In this document: in pieces, positions 40,478 to 50,055 of the stretch
How positions within the stretch are numbered: the stretch's first letter is position 1
How the letters are laid out: each line of letters opens with the position of its first letter
Assembly: GCF_000710775.1 (NCBI RefSeq)
Contig: NZ_JOJP01000001.1
Location: 5,156,027-5,220,026, forward strand
Reading direction: 5' to 3'
DNA length: 64,000 nt
DNA from: Endozoicomonas elysicola
Lineage (GTDB): Bacteria > Pseudomonadota > Gammaproteobacteria > Pseudomonadales > Endozoicomonadaceae
The notes under the pieces: generated by a model
What the model saw: only the letters and a program-made list of their open reading frames with translations
The model's database searches: none
What the model was told of the DNA's origin: nothing
Made by a program: the position numbers and the translations under genes

Positions 40478-40789
40478 ATGAGTTTGAACGCAGCAAAAAA
40501 GAAGCATTTTCGTGCAATTGGCCATAACTTGAATCCGGTCGTCATCGTGGCTGATAAGGGGCTGACGGATGGCGTGGTTGAAGAAACACTGCGCGCACTG
40601 AATGACCATGAACTGATCAAGATTAAATTTGCCATTGGTGATCGGGAAACCCGACAGCAACTGATCAGTGAATTGATCAGTGCCACAAACTCCGACCTTA
40701 TTCAAACCATTGGCAAAATCGCCCTGATATTCAAGGCAGCTGATAAGCCTAACCCGGCGCTTTCGAACCTATTGAGAGTTCAGGGGTAA
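40478..40789 (+). CDS. yhbY: CRM-domain RNA-binding protein YhbY
   Basis: 103 residues starting MSLNAAKKKHFRAIGH at 40478, with AGGA about 10 nt upstream; a longer frame to 40451 adds nine non-conserved residues. It is a single CRM (CRS1-YhbY) domain with the GxxG-type loop (VADKGLTDGVVEE) and HELIKIKFAIGDRETR. YhbY associates with pre-50S particles and is thought to aid 50S maturation. It faces away from rlmE as in E. coli, but two extra genes separate them. Confidence 0.96.
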   Translation: MSLNAAKKKHFRAIGHNLNPVVIVADKGLTDGVVEETLRALNDHELIKIKFAIGDRETRQQLISELISATNSDLIQTIGKIALIFKAADKPNPALSNLLRVQG

Positions 40790-40798
40790 TACAGATAT

Positions 40799-40823
40799 GG
40801 CCACAAACGTGGCCTTTTGCTTT
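40799..40823 (+). terminator. Intrinsic terminator after yhbY
   Basis: GGCCAC (40799-40804), loop AAAC, GTGGCC (40809-40814), then TTTTGCTTT. It lies 9 nt after the yhbY stop on the plus strand. Confidence 0.85.
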
Positions 40824-40998
40824 AACCAAGACTTAGGTGTTGAGGTGAGGTTTCTGACTCAGCCCAAACCAGAACTGTTTGGGGCAAGGCATAAGAACTC
40901 GGGAATACCAATCACAAGCCCTCTGGTTTAAGCCCGGAAAGGTGGCTCGTATAGCCGCCTTCCAGCTCAATTGAACAGGCTTGATGCAACCGAAAAGC

Positions 40999-41379
40999 CT
41001 ACTGCCCTGCCACCTTTGCAGCCAGTATTGCCTGCAGAGAATAAATATTAGTCTTACTGTTAAACTCCATCTGCATTGGCTCTGGCTGGCCTGAAATCCA
41101 GATTTTCAATTCGGCATCCAGATCAAAGTGACCAACAGACTCTACCGTAAACATAGTGACTGATTTATACGGTATTGAACGGTACTCAACCTTGCGACCA
41201 GTCAACCCCTGCTTATCAATAAGAATCAACCGGTGATTCGTCAGCACCACCATATCGCGAACCAGTTTATAAGCAAGCTCAACAGATTCTGACGGGTTGA
41301 GAATAGTCGCCAGGTCGTCCATTGCTTCCGCATTGGTCATTTCGCCCGCATTACCCAATAGGGCATCAAACAGACCCAT
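40999..41379 (-). CDS. Bacterial PH-domain protein
   Basis: 126 residues resembling the bacterial pleckstrin-homology domain family bPH_1 (YozO-like). Seen features are LVRDMVVLTNHRLILIDKQG, then KVEYRSIPYKSVTMFTVE and the acidic DLDAELKIWISG strand, with a C-terminal helix. No membrane helix or signal peptide, so it is probably cytosolic. The start has GGAG 8 nt upstream. Function is unknown; family members are often small stand-alone beta-sandwich domains. Confidence 0.8.
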   Translation of the reverse strand: MGLFDALLGNAGEMTNAEAMDDLATILNPSESVELAYKLVRDMVVLTNHRLILIDKQGLTGRKVEYRSIPYKSVTMFTVESVGHFDLDAELKIWISGQPEPMQMEFNSKTNIYSLQAILAAKVAGQ

Positions 41380-41441
41380 GGTAAATCTCCTTAATATTTA
41401 ACAGGTTATAACCAGATAAGCACCTGCAGAGTCAAATTTAC

Positions 41442-41828
41442 TCATTCAGGCTGGTAAAGTTCAACTGGAAGGCCATCCGGATCCTTTATAAAAGTGAATC
41501 TGGCCTGAGTATATGGATCCACTCTGACTGGCTCTGCCGCAATGCCATTTTTAGAAAGATTACTCAACGTTTTATCAAGGTCATCAACTTCAAAAGCGAT
41601 ATGACGAAGCCCTCTGGCTTCAGGGTAACTCAGGCGGAAGGGGGCATTTTTGAAAATAAACAGCTCAAGTTGCCCACCCCCGGACATCACAAGATCAATC
41701 TTCCAGCTTTCTCTGCCCTCCTGATAGTACTCTCCTACCACTTCAAAACCCAAAAGATCGCGATAAAAATACAAGGAGGCGGTCTTATCTGTACCAATAA
41801 TTGCCAGATGATGGAGCTTCGTGATCAT
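41442..41828 (-). CDS. gloA2: Glyoxalase-like VOC protein (YaeR/GloA2 type)
   Basis: 128 residues, a single VOC domain made of two beta-alpha-beta-beta-beta halves. The four metal ligands are visible as H7 (LHHLAII), E55 (LELFIF), H76 (LRHIAFEV) and E123 (PVELYQP). The VDPYTQARFTFIKDPDGLP segment is nearly that of E. coli YaeR. Metal binding is expected, but the substrate of this subgroup is not settled. It is 62 nt upstream of the PH-domain gene on the same strand, possibly co-transcribed. Confidence 0.85.
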   Translation of the reverse strand: MITKLHHLAIIGTDKTASLYFYRDLLGFEVVGEYYQEGRESWKIDLVMSGGGQLELFIFKNAPFRLSYPEARGLRHIAFEVDDLDKTLSNLSKNGIAAEPVRVDPYTQARFTFIKDPDGLPVELYQPE

Positions 41829-42028
41829 AAATAACCTGAAAAGGACTGGTTTTCATTTAACGCTAAACAATTCAGGGAAACAATCTAGCAGGCTGTTTTT
41901 TAAGAGCCAAGATACAGATGCATTATAAAAAAAGTATAAGGAAATTTATTTTATAAAATAAAAGAATAAAAATCAGGATGGCTACACTTTAAGAGGGAGA
42001 AGGTCAGGGATATTTTCTGGAGACAAGG

Positions 42029-44260
42029 ATGGCAGCGAGAGTCGAGGGTCCAACAGTACAGGTAGTTGATATAAGCACCAAAGAGCTGGATAAAAACGCA
42101 CGGCCACCAGAAGGCAAGCACAAGCACCGCTCTGTCCAAAGTAATCATTCAGGTGATAACGCAGTTAAACCGACAAAAAACACAGAAAAAACTGAACCTA
42201 GCAATACCGTTACTGGCAGACAAGTTTCAGAGAGGAAGGCTGTAAAAACGAAAGGGTTAAACCACCCACTTGGAGATCTTCCCCCTCTGACCGGACAGAC
42301 CAAAGCAGAAAGCAAGACCAGCCATAAAGGCATCCCAGCTAATGAGCTGAAATTACTAGAAGCTGAAATCAAGGAAGCCAACAGCCTGAGTCAGCTCGGT
42401 AAGACTTATAGAAAACTATCCGGTTTGCGCAAAGAGTACCTTCCCGAATGCCCTACCGATCGGCAAATAATGCCATTTCATAAAGTAAGAATGTCCGTAA
42501 GAAGCCAAGCTTCCAACCTCGTCAAAAAGCACTTCAAGGACCCAGCTCACCCCACCCAAAAGGAACTGAGCAAAGTTTCAAAGCAAGTCAGTAAATTTCC
42601 AGATCCCAGGGCTAAGCGTGCGCTCAAAATAACTTACAATCTTCCAGATACAGAAAACAAAGCCAGCAAAGAATCTGCCAACCAGTCCATCAAGAACGGC
42701 ATCACTGCATCAGAGCAGCTAATTGCCACTTTGGATAGCGCTCTTGGGGAAAGTATCAGTTCAGGAGGTTTGGTAAAAAGCCCTACTGAACAATATCCAA
42801 AATCACCAACTGCATTCCGGCAGCAATCATTTTCACAGCCCAAAAAGATAAATACCCCACACACTGCAAACACTGCACGAGCAAGCCAAAAAAGCATTGA
42901 TCGTTTATTTGCTGAAGCGCGAAACACGCATAGCTATACCAAGCTGGCTAGTCATATACATCAACTCTCAAATAACCCGGCATGGGCAGCACAGCAGAGT
43001 AGCGTAAACCAATTAACAAAGAGACTGGTTTCAGAAGTATTGGCATCTCCAATTGACTGTCAGGCTCTGGAATTCATTTACCATAAGTTTATTTCCGACC
43101 AACACCCAACCGATGCATCAGCTGCTGTATTGAATGGTATTCTTGATAACTGCCGTGTCATATTGGCCCAGGAGCCTGAACAGGCAAAGTCTCTGGTATT
43201 TAATATCTGCCGTGACCTAGCTAAAGCAAGTCGTGAATACCATCCACAACTTGAACAACTTACGACGGCAGCATCCCTATATCGCCATACCAGTCAGGCA
43301 ATTAATAACGGCATTCTTAATATTCAAATGGCTGTCAGCTTCAACTGGACCGATTCAGACCTACAGGAAGAACAGCATGCCTGGGTTCTGGCAAGGCACC
43401 AGTTAAATAACCCAGAAAAATATTCTCCTGTGGATGAACAGGTTGTGGACGAGGAAGTATTAGACGACGATTATGATTTATTCATTGAAAAGCTCGAAGA
43501 GTTAACTGCTTCGTTTAAACAGGATGCCTTATCAACAGAGGACACCTCATCGCCTGATGAGGCGCTCCCCTCTGCAGAAAGTCTTAATGCCGAGACATCC
43601 AAGCCCAAAACGTTACAGCATGATGTTCTGTTTACCCGGACAGCACCTAAACTCGACAGCAACGAGCAATATGCTGGGCCAGTTAACTTATCTCCAAATG
43701 ACTTGGTCTCAAGAAGAAAAGCAATTGCTGGCGATTCAGATTCGGAGAGTGAACTTGAGAGCACTTTTAACAGCACATTATCTACAACAGCTCGTTCGTT
43801 GGAACAAGACTCTATCACTCTGGTTGATCTTGAAGCAGAAGAAGACTCAATTGAACCATCAGATATGGTTAACCAGAAAGCCGAAGACATTCCACCTTTG
43901 CCTCAAAAAGCCCCCCCCCCTTCTGTACCTTACATATCTTCTGCACCAGCCAGTGACGATCGAAAAAACCTGCTTCTGGACATTCAAAAGGGCATGATAT
44001 TAAGACCTGTAGAAACTGATAAACATCCAAAGACTTCTAAAAAGCAGCAAGGTGATAAAATTGCTAGCCCGGTTATGAATGCATTAGCAAACAACCCGAT
44101 GCTTCAAAACAAGGATATCGGCAGCACCGAGCAGCAATCACCAGTAGTTGAAGAAGATAGTTACCAACCGCCATTGGATAAAGCAAAAAAGCCTCCTCTC
44201 GGAGGAAATATAGATCTTATGTCAGAGCTTAGGGGCAGGCTGAATGAGAAAAAGCGGTAA
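42029..44260 (+). CDS. Large disordered protein with polyproline and WH2 actin-binding motif
   Basis: 743 residues. The first 250 are polar and largely disordered, rich in Lys, Ser, Thr and Pro. A helical central region (about 270-460) follows, then an acidic stretch with DSDSESELES. A proline-rich segment (DIPPLPQKAPPPSVP, 620-634) leads into a WH2-like motif at 645-661 (RKNLLLDIQKGMILRPV), which fits the RxxLLxxIxxGxxLKxV pattern. A C-terminal amphipathic helix (NIDLMSELRGRLNEKKR) ends the protein. WH2 motifs bind actin monomers in WASP-like proteins and in pathogen effectors. There is no signal peptide. GGAG lies 8 nt before the ATG. A type III or other secreted actin-directed effector is inferred. 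Confidence 0.75.
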   Translation: MAARVEGPTVQVVDISTKELDKNARPPEGKHKHRSVQSNHSGDNAVKPTKNTEKTEPSNTVTGRQVSERKAVKTKGLNHPLGDLPPLTGQTKAESKTSHKGIPANELKLLEAEIKEANSLSQLGKTYRKLSGLRKEYLPECPTDRQIMPFHKVRMSVRSQASNLVKKHFKDPAHPTQKELSKVSKQVSKFPDPRAKRALKITYNLPDTENKASKESANQSIKNGITASEQLIATLDSALGESISSGGLVKSPTEQYPKSPTAFRQQSFSQPKKINTPHTANTARASQKSIDRLFAEARNTHSYTKLASHIHQLSNNPAWAAQQSSVNQLTKRLVSEVLASPIDCQALEFIYHKFISDQHPTDASAAVLNGILDNCRVILAQEPEQAKSLVFNICRDLAKASREYHPQLEQLTTAASLYRHTSQAINNGILNIQMAVSFNWTDSDLQEEQHAWVLARHQLNNPEKYSPVDEQVVDEEVLDDDYDLFIEKLEELTASFKQDALSTEDTSSPDEALPSAESLNAETSKPKTLQHDVLFTRTAPKLDSNEQYAGPVNLSPNDLVSRRKAIAGDSDSESELESTFNSTLSTTARSLEQDSITLVDLEAEEDSIEPSDMVNQKAEDIPPLPQKAPPPSVPYISSAPASDDRKNLLLDIQKGMILRPVETDKHPKTSKKQQGDKIASPVMNALANNPMLQNKDIGSTEQQSPVVEEDSYQPPLDKAKKPPLGGNIDLMSELRGRLNEKKR
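43911..43920 (+). repeat. Poly-C tract (10 C) inside the WH2 gene
   Basis: Ten consecutive C residues encode Ala-Pro-Pro-Pro (628-631), 11-12 codons before the WH2 motif. Slippage by one base would change the frame and remove the WH2 motif and C-terminus. Such tracts are classic phase-variation sites and also common assembly errors. Confidence 0.8.
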
Positions 44261-44373
44261 ATAGACACATGGTAAAATATACTCGCTTTCAAGTAGTCAG
44301 AAACTTAACTATGCACGGTATAAAAACTACTAAATTCCAAACACAAAGCCTTATCAGCTTAAATAAACTGATA

Positions 44374-47223
44374 CTATGAAGCAGAAAATTCTGCCCCGTA
44401 CTTTTTATGCAAGCAATCCTTATAGGTTTCAAAGTTCTGCTTTGATTCCAGAAGTGTAGTAACTACATAAGTGAGTTCATTTTGAAAGCCTTGAAGCTCA
44501 TGCTGGTATTGCACGGGAGAGAATTGAATTAGACGACTATCCAATAGCACTTCCACTTCCCTTAAAGTCAATTCCTTATCTACCAATAGTTTTAAAGCCT
44601 CTTCATATGCAGACCGAAGCAAAGTAATATGCTTCATTTTGGTTGCCGATGGAGAATCAATATCAACCCGAATATGCTTTTCTCCAGCAACACTTTCCCA
44701 CATAGATTCAGCAAGCCAAGCGACAGTTCCTTGCTCACCTCTAGTATAAGCTGTGGGCCTAGTGAGAATAGACAAAAACTCTTTTTCCAAAGCAACAAGC
44801 TTATCAAATGGCTCGTTACCCGGCAGCATCTTTAGCAAACTCTTAGCAGCATCAGATTGATTCATCGTTTCCAAGCTTGTCAAAAAACCAGTAAGTTGTT
44901 TACTTTTCCCGGGATTTCCACCCCTGCCATCTACTAACTCTTTGCAGAGGTGAGATTGACTAAACGTTGCTACCTGTTCTGGCGTAAACTGGAAATTTGA
45001 AATTCTAGGCGTAGATGCAAGCAGAAGCTCAGCCCAACCACTGTCTTTTGTTAAAACATCAGTAACTTGAACTCGTGTAACGAAACCTTCATGTAAAAAG
45101 CGGCAAGCCTCATGCTTACTGTTGTCATCACCACTTAGCATTTTTGCTGCCAGCGCTTTAGCCTCTAGCACAACGACCTCTAGGTGCATTCGTTGCGTAG
45201 TTGTAAAGTCAACCTGCTGTCGGCGGGAATATAATGAAAGAGACCTTAAATAGGACTGATGTGTATATGGTTTATCGGAACCATCAAGAGAAGCATTGCA
45301 AAAAATAAATTTGGCAAGTTCTTCCAAATATAAAATCTTCTCAGAATTGGATTGTTGTGCTTCTAAAATTCCGGGAAGTATCTTGCTGAACTCAGTTTTA
45401 TCTACACCAATACGGTTAGTTGCCAACGCTTTCAATCTGTCCAATGGAGCCTTCAGATTTTGAGATAACTTGCTTGAAAGCTCCTGAACTTTTTGGGCTT
45501 CAGATGTCTTCTCAGACTCTAGTTTTTTCTTTTGAGCTTCTGCATCAAGCAACCTACCCCTGGCTTCTTTATGGCCTTCTCTCTCAGCACCCAACTCTAA
45601 TTCATATTCAGTAATTTTTTCCTCTGCCTTAACCCGCGCTTGTTCTTCTTTCAGTTTCTGGCTCTCAACCGTTGCCACCTCCCCAATTAGTTTTTCTACC
45701 TTTTGATCCTTATCATAAAGGCTTACTTCCATTTTTTTGGCTTCGTCAGTCAGCTGCTGAAGCTGCTCTGAAATATTTTTTCTACTGCTTTCTGCTGCTA
45801 CCGCCCTCCTTTCAAGAAGAGCTGTTCGTTTCTGCAACTCTTTATTTCTCTCTTTTTCCTTTTCGAGTGCTCTACCCTGCTCACGCATCATTTCATCAAG
45901 CTCTTTTTTCTGTGCCTCCCGCATATCACAAAGCGCCTTTTCCTGTTGCTCAAGTGTTTCCTGCAAAAGCCTTTGTTTCTCTTCCCCATCTTTTTTAAGC
46001 TTTGTGATCTCCTGTTGACTTTTAAGATCCGCTCTAGGGGCAGCATTAGCTCTTTCCTGTTTAGAAAGCTGCTCTTTCAGACGCTTAACCTGCTCACATT
46101 GCTGTTTAATTTTACTTTCAGAGCTCTCAATGACTTTGTATGCACTTTCGAAAGCGGCAAGCCGTGTCACACAAACAGTCAAATCAGGGCGCAATCGATG
46201 ATCATCAGAAACCATTTGTATCAGGAAGCCTTCAAGCTGTTCGACAAAATCAGGACTTACCTTCCTGAGCTCAGGAAGCAGCTTTGCAGTATCTAGCATT
46301 GTCTTCTTTTTTTGTAACACCTGTGATTTAGCCACTGCGTAATCATCAGGTCTGTTAGAAAAAAGATTTAGCTGAATAATTCCAAGTGAATACACCATCG
46401 CCTTAGGCGTAATATTCATTCGATTATATTGCTCGGGGGCAATAAAATATGGTGTCCCTCGAGGTCCAATAGGCTTGATGGCAGTTGGACCCTCAAGGTC
46501 ATGCACATGAGCATTATCAATAAAGCTCACTTCTTTTTTATCAGCGTCGAAAATCATATTGTCAGGCTTAACATCAGGGTGTGCTTTACCTCCTGTTTCA
46601 TAGACCTGCGCACACTTCAACATAGCAACAGCGCATTCAAACCGATTACCAATAGGCCAATCATGATTTTCAAATAACTTTTGTAAACAGTTCCCAGGTA
46701 GACGCAACTGGTCTAAATACTGAACTCCCCCAACACGCCCTGCTCCCAACGAGCCTGGCTGTTCTAATTGAAAGTTTATTTCACTCCGTGCATCACTTGA
46801 GTCCTCCTGTACCTTCATTACCCTCTTATATTGATCTCCTTCAGGGATTCCCCACTTCCCTGCTGAGTTTTGCATTAGCTTACTACTTTCATACACATAA
46901 CCATACGCACCACGCCCTAAATGCTGATGGTTTTTATCATGCATCTGAATAATAACAGGCCTTTGACCCGGCTTTCTAAAGCCTACTAATGTATCAGAAT
47001 CACTATACTTAACTGCACAGTGACAAGAACGATCAGAACGGTCACTATGATGCATACCTGATAGTTTCTTACATAATTCATCAACCATCCCTGATTCAAG
47101 AGGACCTAGCATCCTTTCGAATTTAATACACTTATCTTTTGAAGGCTCAGATCTTGCTGCATGCCCAGAGTAAGCTTGTGGCTGCCTCGTAACAACACTG
47201 GAATGATTAGGATGAGATAACAT
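44374..47223 (-). CDS. Eukaryotic-like Ser/Thr protein kinase with long coiled coil
   Basis: 949 residues from ATG 47223, with AAAGG 8 nt upstream. A TTG six codons earlier is a poorer start. The kinase domain (about 100-360) shows the glycine loop GRGAYGYV (103-110), a candidate Lys137 (RVMKVQ), catalytic loop HPDVKPDN (215-222) with D217, K219 and N222, and GTPYFIAPE (256-264). The DFG position reads DNA (236-238), keeping only the Asp. Residues about 365-592 form a long, highly charged coiled coil. The last 350 residues are helical and unrecognised. No membrane anchor or PASTA domain, unlike typical bacterial PknB. It is convergent with the WH2 gene. An effector role is inferred. Confidence 0.82.
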   Translation of the reverse strand: MLSHPNHSSVVTRQPQAYSGHAARSEPSKDKCIKFERMLGPLESGMVDELCKKLSGMHHSDRSDRSCHCAVKYSDSDTLVGFRKPGQRPVIIQMHDKNHQHLGRGAYGYVYESSKLMQNSAGKWGIPEGDQYKRVMKVQEDSSDARSEINFQLEQPGSLGAGRVGGVQYLDQLRLPGNCLQKLFENHDWPIGNRFECAVAMLKCAQVYETGGKAHPDVKPDNMIFDADKKEVSFIDNAHVHDLEGPTAIKPIGPRGTPYFIAPEQYNRMNITPKAMVYSLGIIQLNLFSNRPDDYAVAKSQVLQKKKTMLDTAKLLPELRKVSPDFVEQLEGFLIQMVSDDHRLRPDLTVCVTRLAAFESAYKVIESSESKIKQQCEQVKRLKEQLSKQERANAAPRADLKSQQEITKLKKDGEEKQRLLQETLEQQEKALCDMREAQKKELDEMMREQGRALEKEKERNKELQKRTALLERRAVAAESSRKNISEQLQQLTDEAKKMEVSLYDKDQKVEKLIGEVATVESQKLKEEQARVKAEEKITEYELELGAEREGHKEARGRLLDAEAQKKKLESEKTSEAQKVQELSSKLSQNLKAPLDRLKALATNRIGVDKTEFSKILPGILEAQQSNSEKILYLEELAKFIFCNASLDGSDKPYTHQSYLRSLSLYSRRQQVDFTTTQRMHLEVVVLEAKALAAKMLSGDDNSKHEACRFLHEGFVTRVQVTDVLTKDSGWAELLLASTPRISNFQFTPEQVATFSQSHLCKELVDGRGGNPGKSKQLTGFLTSLETMNQSDAAKSLLKMLPGNEPFDKLVALEKEFLSILTRPTAYTRGEQGTVAWLAESMWESVAGEKHIRVDIDSPSATKMKHITLLRSAYEEALKLLVDKELTLREVEVLLDSRLIQFSPVQYQHELQGFQNELTYVVTTLLESKQNFETYKDCLHKKYGAEFSAS

Positions 47224-47434
47224 TATTAATACCTTTACCAAATAATTGGATAATGAAAAATTTGATTCTAGAAAGTATTAATAGTTCTGAATTGTTCAAA
47301 ATTAACCAGAATTAGCCATATGCCAAGTTAAAATAGCTATGTTTAGGCGATTCTAAATACTTTACGAAGGGTGAGGTGCGCTGAACACGCTGGGAATTGA
47401 AATTAAGACTTCAGGAGGGATCAGTACAATAAAT

Positions 47435-47463
47435 AAAAAAGCCGGGATAATCCCGGCTTTTTT
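47435..47463 (-). terminator. Intrinsic terminator of the alpha operon
   Basis: AAAAAAGCCGGGA (47435-47447) and TCCCGGCTTTTTT (47451-47463) form a 13-bp stem with a TAA loop. It lies 16 nt after the rplQ stop. The A/T flanks make it bidirectional, protecting the ribosomal operon from the neighbouring kinase gene region. Confidence 0.9.
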
Positions 47464-47478
47464 ATATCTGACTTATGC

Positions 47479-47865
47479 TTAGTCTACGGATTCTACTGCT
47501 TCAACAGCAGGACGATCCAGCAACTCAACGTAAGCCATAGGCGCGTTATCACCATGACGGAAACCGCACTTGATGATACGGATATAACCGCCTGGACGCT
47601 CTTTGAAACGCGGACCCAGATCAGTAAACAGCTTGCCAACTACAGCCTTGTTACGGAGACGATCGAACGCCAGCCGACGGTTAGCAACGCTATCTTCCTT
47701 AGCCAGGGTGATCAGCGGTTCAGCAACACGACGTAGCTCTTTAGCCTTTGGCAGTGTTGTCTTGATTACTTCGTGCTCAACCAGGGAAGCAGCCATATTC
47801 TTGAACATCGCTTTGCGATGAGAGCTGTTCCGGTTAAGCTTGCGGCCACTCTTACGATGACGCAT
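47479..47865 (-). CDS. rplQ: 50S ribosomal protein L17
   Basis: 128 residues with the conserved N-terminus [20 protein letters not shown] and the C-terminal [18 protein letters not shown]17 sits near the exit-tunnel side of the 50S subunit. It is last in the alpha operon, 68 nt after rpoA and just before the terminator. Length is normal (E. coli 127). Confidence 0.98.
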   Translation of the reverse strand: MRHRKSGRKLNRNSSHRKAMFKNMAASLVEHEVIKTTLPKAKELRRVAEPLITLAKEDSVANRRLAFDRLRNKAVVGKLFTDLGPRFKERPGGYIRIIKCGFRHGDNAPMAYVELLDRPAVEAVESVD

Positions 47866-47933
47866 GGCACAAACTTCCTCTTCTTACTGAGAGCTGCCTC
47901 TGTTTCTTCAACGGTGGCAACCCTCAGCTGCAA

Positions 47934-48935
47934 TTAAGCAGAAACCTTGTCGTCACTCTTCAAACTGGCAGGTGGCCAGTTGTCGAGACGCATACCTAAG
48001 CTCAGACCACGTGAGGCCAGAACGTCCTTGATTTCAGTCAGGGACTTCTTACCCAGGTTCGGGGTCTTGAGCAACTCAACTTCTGTGCGCTGAATCAGGT
48101 CACCAATGTAGTAGATGTTCTCTGCCTTCAGACAGTTCGCACTACGTACAGTCAGTTCGAGATCATCAACTGGGCGGAGAAGAATAGGATCAACCTCATC
48201 TTCTTCCTTCACAGGCTCAGGCTCGGACTCACCTTCCAGATCAACAAAGACAGCCAGCTGCTGCTGTAGAATTGTAGCAGCACGACGGATAGCTTCGTCA
48301 GGATCCAGAGTACCATTGGTTTCCAGATCAATAACCAGCTTGTCGAGGTCAGTACGCTGCTCAACACGAGCACTTTCTACGACATAGGAAACACGGTATA
48401 CAGGGCTATAGGTGGCATCCAACTGCAGACGGCCGATAGCGCGAGTTTCCTCTTCATCCTGACGGCGGCTGTCGGCTGATTCATACCCACGACCACGAGC
48501 AATCTTCAGTTTCATGTTGAGATTGCCCTTGTCATTCATGTGGGCAATAACATGATCAGGATTCACAATTTCAACATCGTGATCCAGCTGGATGTCAGCC
48601 GCTGTGACGACACCCTCACCTTTTTTGCTCAGAGTCAGAGTAACGCTGTCACGGCCAGTCATGCGAATAGCCAGGCCTTTCAAGTTGAGCAGGATTTCAA
48701 TAACGTCTTCCTGAACACCTTCAATAGCACTGTACTCATGCTGCACGCCATCAATCTCAACTTCAGTCACGGCACAGCCGGGCATTGAAGAAAGAAGAAT
48801 GCGACGCAGGGCATTGCCTAAGGTATGCCCAAAACCACGTTCCAGCGGCTCCAGGGTGACCTTAGCCCGTGTCAGACTGATTTCCTCAACATCAATGTGT
48901 CGAGGAGTTAGAAATTCAGTAACCGAATTCTGCAT
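47934..48935 (-). CDS. rpoA: RNA polymerase subunit alpha
   Basis: 333 residues. The N-terminal domain (1-232) dimerises and seeds RNAP assembly ([17 protein letters not shown]). An acidic linker ([13 protein letters not shown]) joins it to the C-terminal domain, which binds UP elements and activators through [11 protein letters not shown], with Arg264 matching E. coli Arg265. It lies between rpsD and rplQ in the alpha operon, which sets RNAP supply alongside ribosomal proteins. Confidence 0.99.
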   Translation of the reverse strand: MQNSVTEFLTPRHIDVEEISLTRAKVTLEPLERGFGHTLGNALRRILLSSMPGCAVTEVEIDGVQHEYSAIEGVQEDVIEILLNLKGLAIRMTGRDSVTLTLSKKGEGVVTAADIQLDHDVEIVNPDHVIAHMNDKGNLNMKLKIARGRGYESADSRRQDEEETRAIGRLQLDATYSPVYRVSYVVESARVEQRTDLDKLVIDLETNGTLDPDEAIRRAATILQQQLAVFVDLEGESEPEPVKEEDEVDPILLRPVDDLELTVRSANCLKAENIYYIGDLIQRTEVELLKTPNLGKKSLTEIKDVLASRGLSLGMRLDNWPPASLKSDDKVSA

Positions 48936-48966
48936 GGATGTTACACCCCACCTAACTGTCTATCCC

Positions 48967-49587
48967 TTACTTGGAGTACAGCTCGACGATCAAACTTTCG
49001 TTGATGTCAGCCGCCAGATCACTCCGCTCGGGCAGCACCTTGAAGACGCCTTCTTTCTTAGTGGCATCAACTTCTACCCATGTGGAAAAACCACGCTGAG
49101 CAGCAAGTTCAAGGGCTGCATTGATACGCAGCTGGTTTTTAGCCTTCTCACGAATGGCAACTACGTCACCGGGGGCAACCTTGTAAGACGAAATATTTAC
49201 AGTCTTACCATTAACCGTGACAGCTTTGTGGCTGACCAGCTGGCGTGCTTCTGCACGGGTAGAACCGAATCCCATGCGGTAAACCACATTATCAAGGCGA
49301 GACTCGAGAAGTTGCAACAGGTTTGAACCCGTAGCACCCTTCAGACGGTCAGCTTCCTTGTAGTAGTTACGGAACTGCTTTTCCAGTACACCGTAGATAC
49401 GACGAACTTTCTGCTTCTCACGAAGCTGTACACCGTAGTCGGAAAGACGACCACGACGCTGGCCATGCTGACCAGGCGCATTTTCTGCCTTGCACTTTGA
49501 CTCGAGCGCACGAACACCACTCTTCAGAAAGAGATCGGTGCCTTCACGACGAGACAGTTTGCACTTAGGACCTATATATCTAGCCAT
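48967..49587 (-). CDS. rpsD: 30S ribosomal protein S4
   Basis: 206 residues, normal length. It has the N-terminal [15 protein letters not shown] segment and an S4 RNA-binding domain ([23 protein letters not shown]). S4 is a primary 16S binder and in E. coli is the translational repressor of the alpha operon, acting on the rpsM leader; whether the leader here has that target is untested. Confidence 0.98.
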   Translation of the reverse strand: MARYIGPKCKLSRREGTDLFLKSGVRALESKCKAENAPGQHGQRRGRLSDYGVQLREKQKVRRIYGVLEKQFRNYYKEADRLKGATGSNLLQLLESRLDNVVYRMGFGSTRAEARQLVSHKAVTVNGKTVNISSYKVAPGDVVAIREKAKNQLRINAALELAAQRGFSTWVEVDATKKEGVFKVLPERSDLAADINESLIVELYSK

Positions 49588-49602
49588 TTACCGGTCTCCT
49601 GC

Positions 49603-49992
49603 TTATACACGACGCTTCTTGGGCGGACGACAACCATTGTGTGGGATCGGGGTAACATCAGTGATGTTATTGATCTTGAAACCACAAGCGTTGAGCGCGC
49701 GTACAGCGGATTCACGGCCTGGACCAGGCCCTTTAACATTCACGTCCAAATTCTTCAGACCGAACTCAGCGGCAGCACGTCCAGCACGCTCAGCTGCAAC
49801 CTGGGCAGCGAACGGGGTGCTTTTACGGGAACCACGGAAGCCAGAGCCTCCGGCAGTAGCCCAGGACAATGCATTACCCTGGCGGTCGGTAATTGTCACG
49901 ATAGTGTTGTTAAAAGAGGCGTGAATATGGGCAATGCCATCCACAACCGACTTTTTAACTTTCTTACGTGTACGAGTACCTGGCTTTGCCAT
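49603..49992 (-). CDS. rpsK: 30S ribosomal protein S11
   Basis: 129 residues. Conserved [34 protein letters not shown] and the C-terminal [16 protein letters not shown] are present. S11 lines the mRNA exit region of the 30S platform. It lies between rpsM and rpsD in the alpha operon. Confidence 0.98.
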   Translation of the reverse strand: MAKPGTRTRKKVKKSVVDGIAHIHASFNNTIVTITDRQGNALSWATAGGSGFRGSRKSTPFAAQVAAERAGRAAAEFGLKNLDVNVKGPGPGRESAVRALNACGFKINNITDVTPIPHNGCRPPKKRRV

Positions 49993-50055
49993 ATCAGAAC
50001 AAATCCTGTATTAAAAAAGATCGTTGCTCAATTTCTTTAAAGAAATGCAACGCTC

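Noticed and set aside
40092-40517. Minus-strand 141-codon open frame between kch and yhbY
   Set aside because: It overlaps the start of yhbY, has no recognised family and no good start; kept as an uncalled open frame.
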